From Streptomyces tendae (GTDB lineage: Bacteria; Actinomycetota; Actinomycetes; Streptomycetales; Streptomycetaceae): 64,000 bases of DNA. The position numbers and the translations under genes are program-made. Position 1 is the first letter of the stretch. The number at the start of each line of letters is the position of its first letter. This document shows positions 50,440-59,753 of this stretch, piece after piece. Location: assembly GCF_008632955.1 (NCBI RefSeq), contig NZ_CP043959.1:3906001-3970000 (forward strand), written 5' to 3'. A model generated the notes under the pieces. It was not told where the DNA came from. It was given only the letters and a program-made list of their open reading frames with translations, and did no database searches.

Positions 50440-52566
50440 ATGACAACCGCACCACGCCGGGCCCGCTGGCTCGTCCCGCTCGCTCTGTTGATCGTCTGGC
50501 TCGGCGTGGGCGGGATGCTCGGCCCGTACGCGGGCAAGCTCGGCGAGGTGGCCACCAACGACCAGGCCTCCTTCCTGCCGCAGAGCGCCGAGTCCACGCA
50601 GGTGCTCGACGAGCGTGAGGCGTTCGACCAGCAGGCGACGCTCCCGGCGATCGTCGTATGGACGGCGGACGGAGACCGCGTCACCGACGCCCAGCGCACC
50701 GATGCCACCCGCGCGGTCGCCGCACTCGCCGGCAGGCCCGGTGTCGTCGGCACACCCTCACCGGCCTTCCCCTCCAGAGACGGAGAGGCGCTGCAGGCGG
50801 TCGTGCAGCTCAAGACCGACCTCGGCGACGGCCTGGCGGACGTGGTCGACGAGGTGCGCGAGGCCGCGGAAAGTGTTCCCGGCACGAAGGCCCAGGTGGC
50901 GGGCCCCGCGGCCAGTCAGGTCGACCTGTCGGACGCGTTCGCCGGCATCGACGGACTGCTGCTCGGCGTGGCACTCGCCGCCGTACTGGTCATCCTCCTG
51001 CTGGTCTACCGAAGCGTCCTGCTGCCCTTCGTCATCATCCTCGGCTCCGTCTTCGCCCTCGGCCTCGCCTGCGCGGTCGTCTACGTCCTGGCCGACCACG
51101 ACGTGGTGCGGGTCGACGGCCAGGTACAGGGCATCCTGTCGATCCTCGTCATCGGCGCGGCCACCGACTACGCCCTGCTGCTCGCGGCCCGCTTCCGCGA
51201 GGAACTCGCCGTGAGCGGCGACCGGTTCGCGGCCGCCCTGGCCGCCGCCCGCAGGTCGTTCGGCGCCATCACCGCCAGCGCGGCCACCGTGGCCCTCGGT
51301 CTGCTGACACTGCTCGCCAGCGACCTCACGAACAACCGCGCCCTCGGCCCGGTCGGCGCCATCGGCATCGTGTGCGCCGTGGTCTCGGCGCTCACCTTCC
51401 TGCCGGCCGCACTGGCCCTGCTGGGCCGCGGCGCGTACTGGCCCGCCAGGCCCAAGGAGTCGGACGCCTCCGTCGAGGGGCACAGGGTGTGGCGCCGTGT
51501 CGCCGCGACCGTCGACCGCAGGCCGCGCCGCGTGTGGCTGCTGACCGCGCTGGTCCTCGCCGTTTTCGCGGCCTTCTCCCCGTCGCTGTCCGCCAAGGGC
51601 ACCCCGCTCGACGAGATCTTCGTGAACGACGCGCCGTCGGTCGCCGCCCAGCAGACGCTCGGCGAGCACTTCCCCGGCGGATCGGGCAACCCGGCCGTCA
51701 TCCTCACCGACGCCGACCGCCTCGACGAGGTGACGGCCGCCGCCCGCAGGACCGAGGGCGTCGCCTCCGCCGACCCGGTCTCCGCCTCCGGAAGGCCCGG
51801 CGGCGGGGAGCCCCTGGTCGTCGACGGACGGGCGCGCATCGACGCCACGCTGGAGGCCGCCGCCGACAGCGACGCCGCGAAGAAGACCGTCCAGCGGCTG
51901 CGCGACAACCTGCACGCGATCTCCGGGGCCGACGCGCTCGTCGGCGGCTACACCGCCCAGCAGGTCGACACCCAGCAGACCGCCTCCGACGACCGGACCC
52001 TGATCGTCCCGATCATCCTCGTCGTGATCCTGCTGATCCTCGTGCTGCTGCTGCGGTCCGTGCTCGTGCCCGTGCTGCTGGTGGCGACCGTGGGTCTCAA
52101 CTTCCTGGCCACCCTCGGCATCTCCGCGCTGGTCTTCGAGCACCTCTTCGGCTTCAGCGGCACCGACGCGTCTGTCCCGCTGTACGGATTCGTGTTCCTG
52201 GTGGCCCTGGGCGTCGACTACAACATCTTCCTGATGTCCCGGGTCCGTGAGGAGGCACTGACGCACGGCACCCGGCAGGGCGTGCTGCGCGGACTGACCA
52301 CGACCGGCGGCGTCATCACCTCGGCCGGCGTGGTCCTCGCGGCGACCTTCGCCGCGCTGATGGTCATTCCGCTGGCCTTCCTGGTGCAGATCGCCTTCAT
52401 CGTGGCCTTCGGCGTGCTGCTGGACACCCTCGTGGTCCGCTCGCTCCTGGTGCCCGCGCTGGTGATCGACATCGGCCCCAAGGCGTGGTGGCCCGGCGCG
52501 CTGTCCCGCAACGACGGCAAGGACCGCACGGACAGCAAGGAGACGTCGGCGGCCGACCGCGGCTGA
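50440..52566 (+). CDS. MMPL family transporter
   Basis: A 708-residue RND-type permease of the MmpL/HAE2 family with 12 transmembrane helices in two halves, each with a periplasmic domain. The second half shows VFLVALGVDYNIFLMSRVREE, the conserved Asp-Tyr motif, and the first has ILVIGAATDYALLLAARFRE. MMPL proteins export lipids, siderophores or drugs. AGGAA precedes the ATG at 50440. It is divergent from its putative MarR repressor and may give drug or fatty-acid resistance. Confidence 0.93.
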   Translation: MTTAPRRARWLVPLALLIVWLGVGGMLGPYAGKLGEVATNDQASFLPQSAESTQVLDEREAFDQQATLPAIVVWTADGDRVTDAQRTDATRAVAALAGRPGVVGTPSPAFPSRDGEALQAVVQLKTDLGDGLADVVDEVREAAESVPGTKAQVAGPAASQVDLSDAFAGIDGLLLGVALAAVLVILLLVYRSVLLPFVIILGSVFALGLACAVVYVLADHDVVRVDGQVQGILSILVIGAATDYALLLAARFREELAVSGDRFAAALAAARRSFGAITASAATVALGLLTLLASDLTNNRALGPVGAIGIVCAVVSALTFLPAALALLGRGAYWPARPKESDASVEGHRVWRRVAATVDRRPRRVWLLTALVLAVFAAFSPSLSAKGTPLDEIFVNDAPSVAAQQTLGEHFPGGSGNPAVILTDADRLDEVTAAARRTEGVASADPVSASGRPGGGEPLVVDGRARIDATLEAAADSDAAKKTVQRLRDNLHAISGADALVGGYTAQQVDTQQTASDDRTLIVPIILVVILLILVLLLRSVLVPVLLVATVGLNFLATLGISALVFEHLFGFSGTDASVPLYGFVFLVALGVDYNIFLMSRVREEALTHGTRQGVLRGLTTTGGVITSAGVVLAATFAALMVIPLAFLVQIAFIVAFGVLLDTLVVRSLLVPALVIDIGPKAWWPGALSRNDGKDRTDSKETSAADRG

Positions 52567-52587
52567 CGGACTCGGCGGACCGGGCAG

Positions 52588-52614
52588 GGGCGGGCAGCGT
52601 ACGGCTGCCCGCCC
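52588..52614. terminator. Hairpin terminator
   Basis: A perfect 11-bp stem GGGCGGGCAGC/GCTGCCCGCCC (52588-52598 with 52604-52614) between the convergent MMPL gene and the Cys/Ser-rich gene. Confidence 0.8.
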
Positions 52615-52669
52615 ACGCCCGGTCATGACGCGCTCGCGGTGACGGTGCGCCGGGCGCCTCGGGCTCGGG

Positions 52670-53032
52670 TCAGCAGGAACTGCCGCAGGACGAGGACGAA
52701 CTGCTGCCGCAGGACGAGGAGGAACTCCCGCAGGAGGAGGTGCTGCCGCACGAGGACGCCGTGTCCCCCGAGCATCCGCTCGAGGAGCTCCCGCCCGAGC
52801 CCCCGTCCCACCAGCTCGGCTGAGGATCGCTGCTGCCCGCACCGTGTGCCGACGCCGAGCCGTGCGAGCTGTGTGCGCCCGTCCAGGCTCCGCCGGCACC
52901 CCGCGAACGGCGCGCGGCCGGCTGCGGACCGGGACGGGTCCCGGTGCCGGACAACGTCCGGAGCACGGACCACATGATCAAGGAGGCGATCACCACGATG
53001 AACCCTCCGGCCAACAGAAGCACCACCAACAT
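52670..53032 (-). CDS. Small membrane protein with Cys/Ser/Gly-rich tail
   Basis: A 120-residue protein. Residues 1-25 form a transmembrane helix (MLVVLLLAGGFIVVIASLIMW). After a Pro/Arg-rich linker the last 45 residues are almost only Ser, Cys and Gly (GSGGSSSSGCSGDTASSCGS and onward), with seven Cys in short repeats. It may be an extracytoplasmic metal-binding or disulfide-linked tail, but no family is recognised. GGAGGGGA precedes the ATG at 53032, and the strong G/C third-position bias supports coding. Confidence 0.7.
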   Translation of the reverse strand: MLVVLLLAGGFIVVIASLIMWSVLRTLSGTGTRPGPQPAARRSRGAGGAWTGAHSSHGSASAHGAGSSDPQPSWWDGGSGGSSSSGCSGDTASSCGSTSSCGSSSSSCGSSSSSSCGSSC

Positions 53033-53425
53033 GACCGTCCCCTCCGCGGATGCCGTTCATCGGCTGCTCGCACGATGCCCCGCGAGCACGCCGTCCGAAG
53101 CGCCTTTTGAGCAAGTCCAGAGCTTCGGGGCAGACGCGGAAGCCGGTTGTCGGTGGGGTGTGCCAGAGTCTGCGCATGCTCGGACCGTGGTGATGACGGA
53201 GAACGCGGAGCGGCACGTGCGCGTGTCCGCGGAGGAACTGGCACGCCACGGCCTGGGACCAGGACCCCGGCCGCGCCATCACCGTCACCCCTTTGGACTG
53301 GTGGCGCCGCCTGGTCGGCCAGGCAACGGCCGTCCTCCTTCGCGGTTCCGCGGAGGGCCGGTGGAGAAACAACGCCCCGGGCGGCCAGGGCCGGCCCGGG
53401 GGTGACGAGGCTGCCGGTCGGCGGG
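53033..53425. other. Intergenic region with a possible frameshifted small gene
   Basis: From ATG at 53193 the plus strand reads MTENAERHVRVSAEELARHG, and a second frame continues DQDPGRAITVTPLDWWRRLV. The two look like one small soluble protein broken near 53255, but neither has a recognised family or a good ribosome binding site. Confidence 0.35.
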
Positions 53426-54667
53426 TCAGACCGACGGGTCCTGGGGGCAGGCCGTCGTGGGCGTCTTCTCGGGTGTGCGGTGGGTGTCGGCGCCCGGCGA
53501 CGCGAGGACGACCTTCGAGGCGCGGGACCCCCGGTCGAGGTAGCCGCCGGTCGCGGCGAGGGCAAGTCCCACCAGGGCCAGGGCGGCGCCGACCAGGGTG
53601 GGGGAGGACCAGCCCCAGCCGGCCGCGATGACCAGGCCGCCCAGCCAGGCACCGCCCGCGTTCGCCAGGTTGAAGGCGGAGTGGTTGGACGCGGCCGCCA
53701 TCGTCGGCGCCTCGTGCGCCTTCGTCATCAGCAGCATCTGCACCGGCGTGGTGATCAGCGCACTCAGGCCACCGGTCACCGTGATGACGATCAGCGCGGG
53801 CACCAGGTGACCGATGACGAAGTGCAGCGTCACCAGCGCCGCCGCCAGCAGCGCGAAACCGCCGTAGAGGGTCGGGCGCAGCGCCCGGTCGGTGAGCGGG
53901 CCGGCGACGAGGGTGCCGAGCGTCATGCCGACGCCGAAAAGCGCGAGCACCAGGGTGGTCGAGGAGTCCGAGATGCCGGTCAGGTGGGTCAGCATCGGCA
54001 CGAGATAGCTGTACATGGCGAAGTAGCCGCCGAATCCGACGACCGCCGTGACGATGCCGAGCAGCACCTGCTTGTTCTTCATCGCGCGCAGCTCGTGCAG
54101 GACACCGGCCTGCTCGCCGCGCGGCTGGTGGGGCACGAGCCGTACCAGAGCGGCCAGCGCCAGCACGCCGATGACGGCCACCGCCGCGTACGCCCAGCGC
54201 CAGCCGAGCTGCTGCCCGAGCGCGGTCCCGGCGGGGACGCCGACGATGTTGGCGACCGTCAGGCCGAGGAACATCATCGACACCGCGCGGGCGGCCCGGT
54301 CGGGTGCGACCAGCTTGGAGGCGACGACGGCGCCGACGCCGAACAGCGCGCCGTGGGGGAGGCCCGCGAGGATGCGCGCGGCGAACAGCAGCCCGTAGTT
54401 CGGGGCGAGCGCGGAGGCGACGTTCCCGACGACGAACAGGCCCGTGAGCATCAGCAGCAGCCGCTTGTGCGGCACCCGCGCACCCATCGCGGTCAGCAGC
54501 GGCGCCCCGACGACCACGCCCAGGGCGTAGGCGGAGACAACGTTGCCCGCGTCCGGCACGGACACCGCCACGCCGTCGGCGATCTGCGGGAGGAGACCCA
54601 TTGTGACGAACTCGGTCGTGCCGATGCCGAACGCGACGACGGCCAGGGCGAACAAAGCCAAGGGCAT
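53426..54667 (-). CDS. MFS transporter, AraJ/drug efflux type
   Basis: A 413-residue major-facilitator protein with 12 transmembrane helices. It begins MPLALFALAVVAFGIGTTEF; motif A in the loop after helix 2 reads LTAMGARVPHKRLLL, with a helix 5 motif region VANIVGVPAGTALGQQLGWR. The AraJ/CynX-like layout suggests export of sugars or drugs. The start at 54667 matches the family N-terminus; GTG at 54709 is a longer option. It is on the same strand as the downstream Cys/Ser-rich gene but about 394 bp away. Confidence 0.9.
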   Translation of the reverse strand: MPLALFALAVVAFGIGTTEFVTMGLLPQIADGVAVSVPDAGNVVSAYALGVVVGAPLLTAMGARVPHKRLLLMLTGLFVVGNVASALAPNYGLLFAARILAGLPHGALFGVGAVVASKLVAPDRAARAVSMMFLGLTVANIVGVPAGTALGQQLGWRWAYAAVAVIGVLALAALVRLVPHQPRGEQAGVLHELRAMKNKQVLLGIVTAVVGFGGYFAMYSYLVPMLTHLTGISDSSTTLVLALFGVGMTLGTLVAGPLTDRALRPTLYGGFALLAAALVTLHFVIGHLVPALIVITVTGGLSALITTPVQMLLMTKAHEAPTMAAASNHSAFNLANAGGAWLGGLVIAAGWGWSSPTLVGAALALVGLALAATGGYLDRGSRASKVVLASPGADTHRTPEKTPTTACPQDPSV

Positions 54668-54957
54668 GGCAGGGAAGAGCCTTCCGAAGTGGGAGCCGGG
54701 TGTGGGCACACACCGCTCGGCACCGCGTCACCGGTGTACGTCCGGTGGCAGCGGTGCCTGGTCGGTGGGGGCGGTCCGGCGCCGGTCCTCGTCGTCCGTG
54801 CGTGGTTGCCGCAGGACCAGCCTGCCAGATGCCCCGACGGGCGCTCCAACCGGGCGAGCCTCACAACGTCGTGATCAAACACACTCCGGGCGACATATGC
54901 CACTGATCGCCCCTCAGGGCACCAGACACCCCCGCCGCCGAGGCCGCCCGCCGTACC

Positions 54958-55800
54958 TCACTCGTGCCCGCTGTGCAGCACCTTCAGCAGGTGGGTCACC
55001 GCACCCGCCACCGCGTCCCGGGCCGGGCCGAGGTACCTGCGGGGGTCGACGGCCGACGGGTGGGCGTGCAGGTAGGTGCGGGCGGCCCGGGTGAACTCCT
55101 TGTTCAGGTGGGTCGAGACGTTGACCTTCGTCATCCCCGCCTCCACGGCCCGGGCGAGCTCCGCGTCGGCCACCCCGGACGAGCCGTGCAGCACCAGCGG
55201 CACACCCACGGTGTCGCGCAGGGCGGCGATGAGCGCGAAGTCCAGCACGGCGTCCCTGGTGGTCATGGCGTGGGAACTGCCCACCGCCACCGCCAGGGCG
55301 TCGACCCCGGTGGCGGCGACGAAGTCCCGCGCCTCCACCGGATCGGTGCGCGCCCCGGGAGCGTGCGCGCCGTCCTTGCCCCCGACCTCCCCGAGCTCCG
55401 CCTCCACCCACACGCCCCGCGCGTGGCAGTACTCGGTGATCTCCCGGGTCGCCCTCAGGTTCTCCCCGTAGGGAAGCCGGGAGGCGTCGAACATGACGGA
55501 GGAGAAGCCGAGCCGTACCGCCTCGTGCACCAGGTCGACGGACTCCGCGTGGTCGAGGTGCACGGCGACGGGTATGAGCGCCGCCCGTGCGACGGCGAGG
55601 GTCGCGAGGCCCACCGGCGCGAGCGCACCGTGGTAGCGGGCGGTGTTCTCGCTGATCTGGAGGATCACGGGCCGCCCGGCGGCCTCGGCGCCGCTCACGA
55701 TGGCCTCGGCGTGCTCGAGCTGCACCACGTTGAACGCCCCGACGCCGACGCCGGCTCGGAAGGCGGGGCCGACGATGTCGTCAGTGGGACTGAGGGGCAT
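54958..55800 (-). CDS. Class II fructose/tagatose-bisphosphate aldolase (GatY/KbaY type)
   Basis: A 280-residue zinc-dependent aldolase. The zinc His residues are in VAVHLDHAESVDLV (near residue 82) and in the later VLHGSSGVADAEL (near 205); GVGAFNVVQLEHAEA is the family N-terminus. It would split tagatose 1,6-bisphosphate to dihydroxyacetone phosphate and glyceraldehyde 3-phosphate. Its start overlaps the PfkB gene end by 20 bp, making it the last step of the sugar operon. Confidence 0.9.
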   Translation of the reverse strand: MPLSPTDDIVGPAFRAGVGVGAFNVVQLEHAEAIVSGAEAAGRPVILQISENTARYHGALAPVGLATLAVARAALIPVAVHLDHAESVDLVHEAVRLGFSSVMFDASRLPYGENLRATREITEYCHARGVWVEAELGEVGGKDGAHAPGARTDPVEARDFVAATGVDALAVAVGSSHAMTTRDAVLDFALIAALRDTVGVPLVLHGSSGVADAELARAVEAGMTKVNVSTHLNKEFTRAARTYLHAHPSAVDPRRYLGPARDAVAGAVTHLLKVLHSGHE

Positions 55801-56716
55801 GGAGTTCCTCCACGATCACGGCGGTACGGAAACGTCGGTGGACGCCGGCGTCGACGTCACCGGCGACGGGGCGGGCGACGGCGGCGGCCGACAGGGCCAC
55901 GGCCTCGCGCAGGACGACCGGCCAGTCCGCGCCGCCGGCGAGCCCCGCCGCGAGGGCGGCGACACAGGCGTCGCCCGCCCCGGTGGGGTTGCCGGCCAGC
56001 CGTTCGGGGGGTGCGGCGCGCAGACGGCCGCCGGGGGTGTCGGCGAGAAGGCCGTCGGGTCCGGACGACACCACGACGGAGCGGGCGCCGAGGGCACGCA
56101 GCCGCGCCGCCCCCTCTGCGGCGTCGGCGCAACCGGTGGCGGCCGCGAGTTCGGCGGCATTGGGTTTGACGACGTCGGGGCCGGCACCCAGCGCGTCGAG
56201 GAGCGGGGGACCGCTCGTGTCCAGCACGGTGAGCGCCCCCGCCCCGGCGGCGGTGCGCACCAGGCGGGCGTACGCGTCGGACGGCAGCCCTGGCGGCAGA
56301 CTGCCGCAGAGCGTGACCACTGACGCCTCACGCACCAGCACCGCGAAACGGTCGGCGAAGGCCCGCCACTCCCGCGAACTCACCTTTGGGCCCTGCTCGT
56401 TGAACACGGTGGCGTCGCCGTCGTCGCCGGACACGACGGTGACTGTCTGCCGCGACTCGCCCGCCACGGGGACCAGTTCGTCACGCAGCCCCGCCACGGC
56501 ACGCAGGTCCTCGCGGAGCAGGGCGCCGGTGGGGCCGCCGGCCAGCCCGGTGACGGTGACGTCGTGCCCCAGGGCGGCGAGGACCCTGGCCACGTTGACG
56601 CCCTTGCCCCCGGCCCGCCGGTGGGCGGTGCCCACGCGGTGCGAGGTGCGCGGACGCAGGCTGTCGACCCCGTAGGTGACGTCGAGGGCGGCGTTCAGGG
56701 TGACGGTGAGGATCAC
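55781..56716 (-). CDS. PfkB family hexose kinase (1-phosphofructokinase/tagatose-6-phosphate kinase type)
   Basis: A 311-residue PfkB sugar kinase. Motif 1 is RRAGGKGVNVARVLAALG (near residue 33), motif 2 NPTGAGDACVAALAAGLAGG (catalytic Asp near 246). The sequence groups with LacC/FruK-like kinases, so it may phosphorylate tagatose 6-phosphate or fructose 1-phosphate. The start is GTG at 56716. It is tightly coupled to the aldolase and 170 bp from the SIS isomerase on the same strand. Confidence 0.9.
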   Translation of the reverse strand: MILTVTLNAALDVTYGVDSLRPRTSHRVGTAHRRAGGKGVNVARVLAALGHDVTVTGLAGGPTGALLREDLRAVAGLRDELVPVAGESRQTVTVVSGDDGDATVFNEQGPKVSSREWRAFADRFAVLVREASVVTLCGSLPPGLPSDAYARLVRTAAGAGALTVLDTSGPPLLDALGAGPDVVKPNAAELAAATGCADAAEGAARLRALGARSVVVSSGPDGLLADTPGGRLRAAPPERLAGNPTGAGDACVAALAAGLAGGADWPVVLREAVALSAAAVARPVAGDVDAGVHRRFRTAVIVEELHAPQSH

Positions 56717-56887
56717 GGGTGACGGCCCCCCTTCCGCGCACCGGAGGTCAGAGGACCGGCCGCCCGGTTCCCCGTCGGCGCACCGGCGGCCGGCAGCATG
56801 GCCGCCCGGCCCTGCACCCGGGTGCCGGCGGGCAGGAGTCCGCCCGCCCGCTTACCGGCACCGCCCGCCACGCGCCGGGCCGCGGAC

Positions 56888-57832
56888 TCAGGCATGACCG
56901 TCCTGGAGGACGACGGACCGCGTGAGGTTGCGGGGCCGGTCGGGGTCGTAGCCGCGCGCCTCGGCGCAGGCCACGGCGAGTCGCTGGGCCCGGATCAGGT
57001 CGGCGAGCGGGTCCAGGCTCCCGGCCGTACCGGTGGAGTCGGCCACCAGGGTGCCGCCCACCCGGGCCACGTCGTCGTCCAGCCCTTCAGGAAGCCGGCC
57101 GAACGCCCAGGTGACCCGTCCCGGCCCGGTGATGCTGATCGGCCCGTGGCGGTACTCCATCGCCGGGTAGGCCTCCGTCCACGCGCCCGCCGCCTCCCGC
57201 ATCTTCAACGCGGCCTCCTGCGCCAGCCCGCACGTCCAGCCGGTGCCGAGGAACGTGAACTGCTCGGCGCCGACGACGGCCGCGTCGAGGCCCTCGTACA
57301 CGGCCCGTTCGGCGTCCCGGACGACCGCGTCCAGCGGCAGGACACCGGCGGGCAGCGCACCCTCCGACTCCAGGTGGGCGCGCAGCAGCGCCAGGTTGGC
57401 CGTGGCGAACCGGGTCTGGACGACCGACTCCTCGTCGGCGAAGTCCAGCACGGCGACGGCGTCGGCCGCCTGCATCACCGGGGTCTCCGGGTCGGCGGTG
57501 ATCGCGCCGGTCGCCACGGTGCCCTTGACCCGGCGCAGCAGGTCGAGCACCTCGGTGGTGGTGCCCGACCGGGTGATGGCGAGGACCCGGTCGTACTGCC
57601 GGCCGGACGGGAACTCCGAGGCGGCGAAGGCGTCCGTCTCGCCGTGGCCGCCCGTCTCACGCAGGATCGCGTACGACTGGGCCATGAACCAGGAGGTGCC
57701 GCAGCCGACGACGGCGACGCGCTCGCCCCGCCTCGGCAGGGCCCATGCCTGGCGCGGCAGGGACGCGGCGGCCTGACGCCACACGGTGGGCTGGGAGGCG
57801 ATCTCGGCCGAGGTGCGGGAGGAAGTGGACAA
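56888..57832 (-). CDS. SIS-domain sugar-phosphate isomerase/deaminase (AgaS-like)
   Basis: A 314-residue double-SIS protein. The first SIS domain has RVAVVGCGTSWFMAQSYAIL and AITRSGTTTEVLDLL (phosphosugar loop); the second has FLGTGWTCGLAQEAALKMRE and AYPAMEYRHGPISI. It resembles glucosamine-fructose-6-phosphate aminotransferase SIS domains and AgaS, which convert galactosamine 6-phosphate to tagatose 6-phosphate. The frame starts at a TTG (57832) with AAGGAG about 9 nt upstream; no ATG or GTG fits. It lies between the permeases and the PfkB kinase. Confidence 0.88.
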   Translation of the reverse strand: MSTSSRTSAEIASQPTVWRQAAASLPRQAWALPRRGERVAVVGCGTSWFMAQSYAILRETGGHGETDAFAASEFPSGRQYDRVLAITRSGTTTEVLDLLRRVKGTVATGAITADPETPVMQAADAVAVLDFADEESVVQTRFATANLALLRAHLESEGALPAGVLPLDAVVRDAERAVYEGLDAAVVGAEQFTFLGTGWTCGLAQEAALKMREAAGAWTEAYPAMEYRHGPISITGPGRVTWAFGRLPEGLDDDVARVGGTLVADSTGTAGSLDPLADLIRAQRLAVACAEARGYDPDRPRNLTRSVVLQDGHA

Positions 57833-57885
57833 GGCGATGTGCTCCTTCAGGAACGGGGAGTGGGGGACGCGGCGCGAAGGGCCGT

Positions 57886-58785
57886 CTACTTCACCGAGCC
57901 GGCGGTGAGCCCGGACACCACGTGGCGTTCGATGAAGGCGAAGAGCACCACGACGGGCACGATCGCGATCACGGACGCGGCGAACAAGTAGTTCCACTGG
58001 ACGGTGTAGTTGCCGATGAAGCTGTTGATGCCGACGGTCAGCGGCTGGCTCTCCGGGACGGTGGACAGGGTCAGGCCCATGACGAACTCGTTCCACGCGG
58101 CGATGAAGGTGAAGATGACCGCGGTGACGACGCCGGGCATGGCCAGCGGCAGCGTCACCCGCAGCAGCGCACCGCCCCGGCCGAGACCGTCGATCATCGC
58201 TGCCTCCTCCAACTGCACGGGTATGGCGGAGAAATAGGCGGTGAGGATCCAGATCGCGAACGCCAGGTTGAACGCGGCGTTGCACAGCACCAGGGTCCAC
58301 ACCGAGTTGAGCATGCCCAGTTGGTAGAACTCGCGGTAGAGGCCCACCAGCAGCGAGGTCGGCTGGAACATCTGCGTGACCAGCACGAGCAGCAGGAACA
58401 CCTTGCGCCCGCGGTACTTGACCCGGGCCGTGTAGTAGGCGGCCGGGACGGCGACCAGCAGGACCAGAAGGGTGGAGCCGCCGGCCACGAGGAGGGTGAC
58501 GCGGAGGTTGCTGCCGAGGTTCGACTCCCGCCAGACGTCGACGAAGTTGGACCAGGCGAATTGGTCGGGCAGGTAGGTGGCGTCGCGCAGTTCACCGGCC
58601 GGGCGCAGCGCGGTGATCACCATCTGCAGGTACGGCAGCAGGAACACGGCGGCGATCAGCCAGGCGACGGCGGCGACGAGCACCGTACGGGGCCGCAGCG
58701 CACGCCGGGGGCGGGCCGGCCTGCGTTCCTTCGCCTCCGCCGGCGCGGTCTTCGTGAGGGGGGCCGGGATCGTCTGCTGGGCCAT
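57886..58785 (-). CDS. Carbohydrate ABC transporter permease, MalG type
   Basis: A 299-residue permease with six predicted transmembrane helices and the EAA loop EEAAMIDGLGRGGALLRVTL near residue 215, characteristic of MalG-type proteins. It forms the membrane channel with the MalF-type product at 58785, whose stop it overlaps. The first 35 residues are a Pro/Arg-rich cytoplasmic tail. No ATPase gene is in the operon, so it likely uses the shared multiple-sugar ATPase MsiK, as do many streptomycete sugar importers. Confidence 0.92.
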   Translation of the reverse strand: MAQQTIPAPLTKTAPAEAKERRPARPRRALRPRTVLVAAVAWLIAAVFLLPYLQMVITALRPAGELRDATYLPDQFAWSNFVDVWRESNLGSNLRVTLLVAGGSTLLVLLVAVPAAYYTARVKYRGRKVFLLLVLVTQMFQPTSLLVGLYREFYQLGMLNSVWTLVLCNAAFNLAFAIWILTAYFSAIPVQLEEAAMIDGLGRGGALLRVTLPLAMPGVVTAVIFTFIAAWNEFVMGLTLSTVPESQPLTVGINSFIGNYTVQWNYLFAASVIAIVPVVVLFAFIERHVVSGLTAGSVK

Positions 58786-59720
58786 CACGCCTCCTCCTGG
58801 TTCCAGCGGCTGACCTTCAGGAAGGCCGCCACCATCACGACGACCAGGGCGAAGTTGACGACGGACATGGCCGCGGACTCCCCGATGTCGGAGTTCTTGA
58901 GCTGGTACATGAACACGGTGGTGGTCGCCGTGTCGCTGTCCGGGCCACCCCGGGTCATGCCCCAGATGACGGGGAACGAGTTGAAGACGTTGATCAGGTT
59001 GATGACGACGCCGACCAGGAACGCCGGGCGCAGCAGGGGCAGGGTGATGCGGACGTAGGTCTGCCACACGCCGGCGCCGTCGACGCGGGCGGCCTCGTAC
59101 ACCTCGTCGGGCACGGTCTGCAGTCCCGCGAGGAGGGTGTACGTGGTGAAGGGCAGGGAGACGAAGACCGCCACGAACATCATCCAGGGCCAGGCGGTCG
59201 ACGGGTCGCCCAGCCAGTCCTTGGGGGAGTCGATGACGCCGAGGTCGGTCATCACGGTGTTGAGCACACCGGCGGTCCGGTCCAGCATCCACTTGAAGCC
59301 GATGGCGGTCATCAGCACGGACGCGGCCCACGGGGCGATGAGCGCCCACCGGGTCAGACGGCGGCCGGGGAACCGCTGGTTGAACAGCTGGGCCAGGGCC
59401 AGGGAGATCACCATGGTCAGTGCGACCACCCCGACGGTCCACACCACGGTGGCGGTGACGACGGAGCCGAGGCCCGGCTCGTCGAACAGCTGCCGGTACT
59501 TGTCCAGGCCGGCCCAGCCCCGGACGAAGCCGCTGACGCTGATCTTGAGGAACGAGGTGCGGACCATCTCGTAGACGGGCCACAGCACGACGACCACGAT
59601 GAGCAGGACGGCGGGCCCGATCCAGGGCAGCGGTCCGAGCCGGCCGAGGCCGGAGCGGCGGGCGCCGCTCCGGCCCGTGCGGGGCGGCCTGGGGCCGCCG
59701 GAGGTGACATTGCTGGACAC
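58785..59720 (-). CDS. Carbohydrate ABC transporter permease, MalF type
   Basis: A 311-residue permease with six predicted helices and the EAA loop YEAARVDGAGVWQTYVRITL near residue 210. It begins with a Gly/Pro-rich tail (GTG at 59720). Its stop is directly adjacent to the next ATG (overlap of 1 nt), so the two permeases are translated together. It is preceded by the solute-binding protein, 33 bp away. Confidence 0.92.
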   Translation of the reverse strand: MSSNVTSGGPRPPRTGRSGARRSGLGRLGPLPWIGPAVLLIVVVVLWPVYEMVRTSFLKISVSGFVRGWAGLDKYRQLFDEPGLGSVVTATVVWTVGVVALTMVISLALAQLFNQRFPGRRLTRWALIAPWAASVLMTAIGFKWMLDRTAGVLNTVMTDLGVIDSPKDWLGDPSTAWPWMMFVAVFVSLPFTTYTLLAGLQTVPDEVYEAARVDGAGVWQTYVRITLPLLRPAFLVGVVINLINVFNSFPVIWGMTRGGPDSDTATTTVFMYQLKNSDIGESAAMSVVNFALVVVMVAAFLKVSRWNQEEA

Positions 59721-59753
59721 GGGGGTGCCTTCCGTGTGTCGGTGCCTGCGGAT

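Noticed and set aside
50758..52899. A 713-codon minus-strand open frame opposite the MMPL gene.
   Set aside because: It is antisense to well-conserved MMPL coding sequence and has only low-complexity Gly/Gln/His composition.
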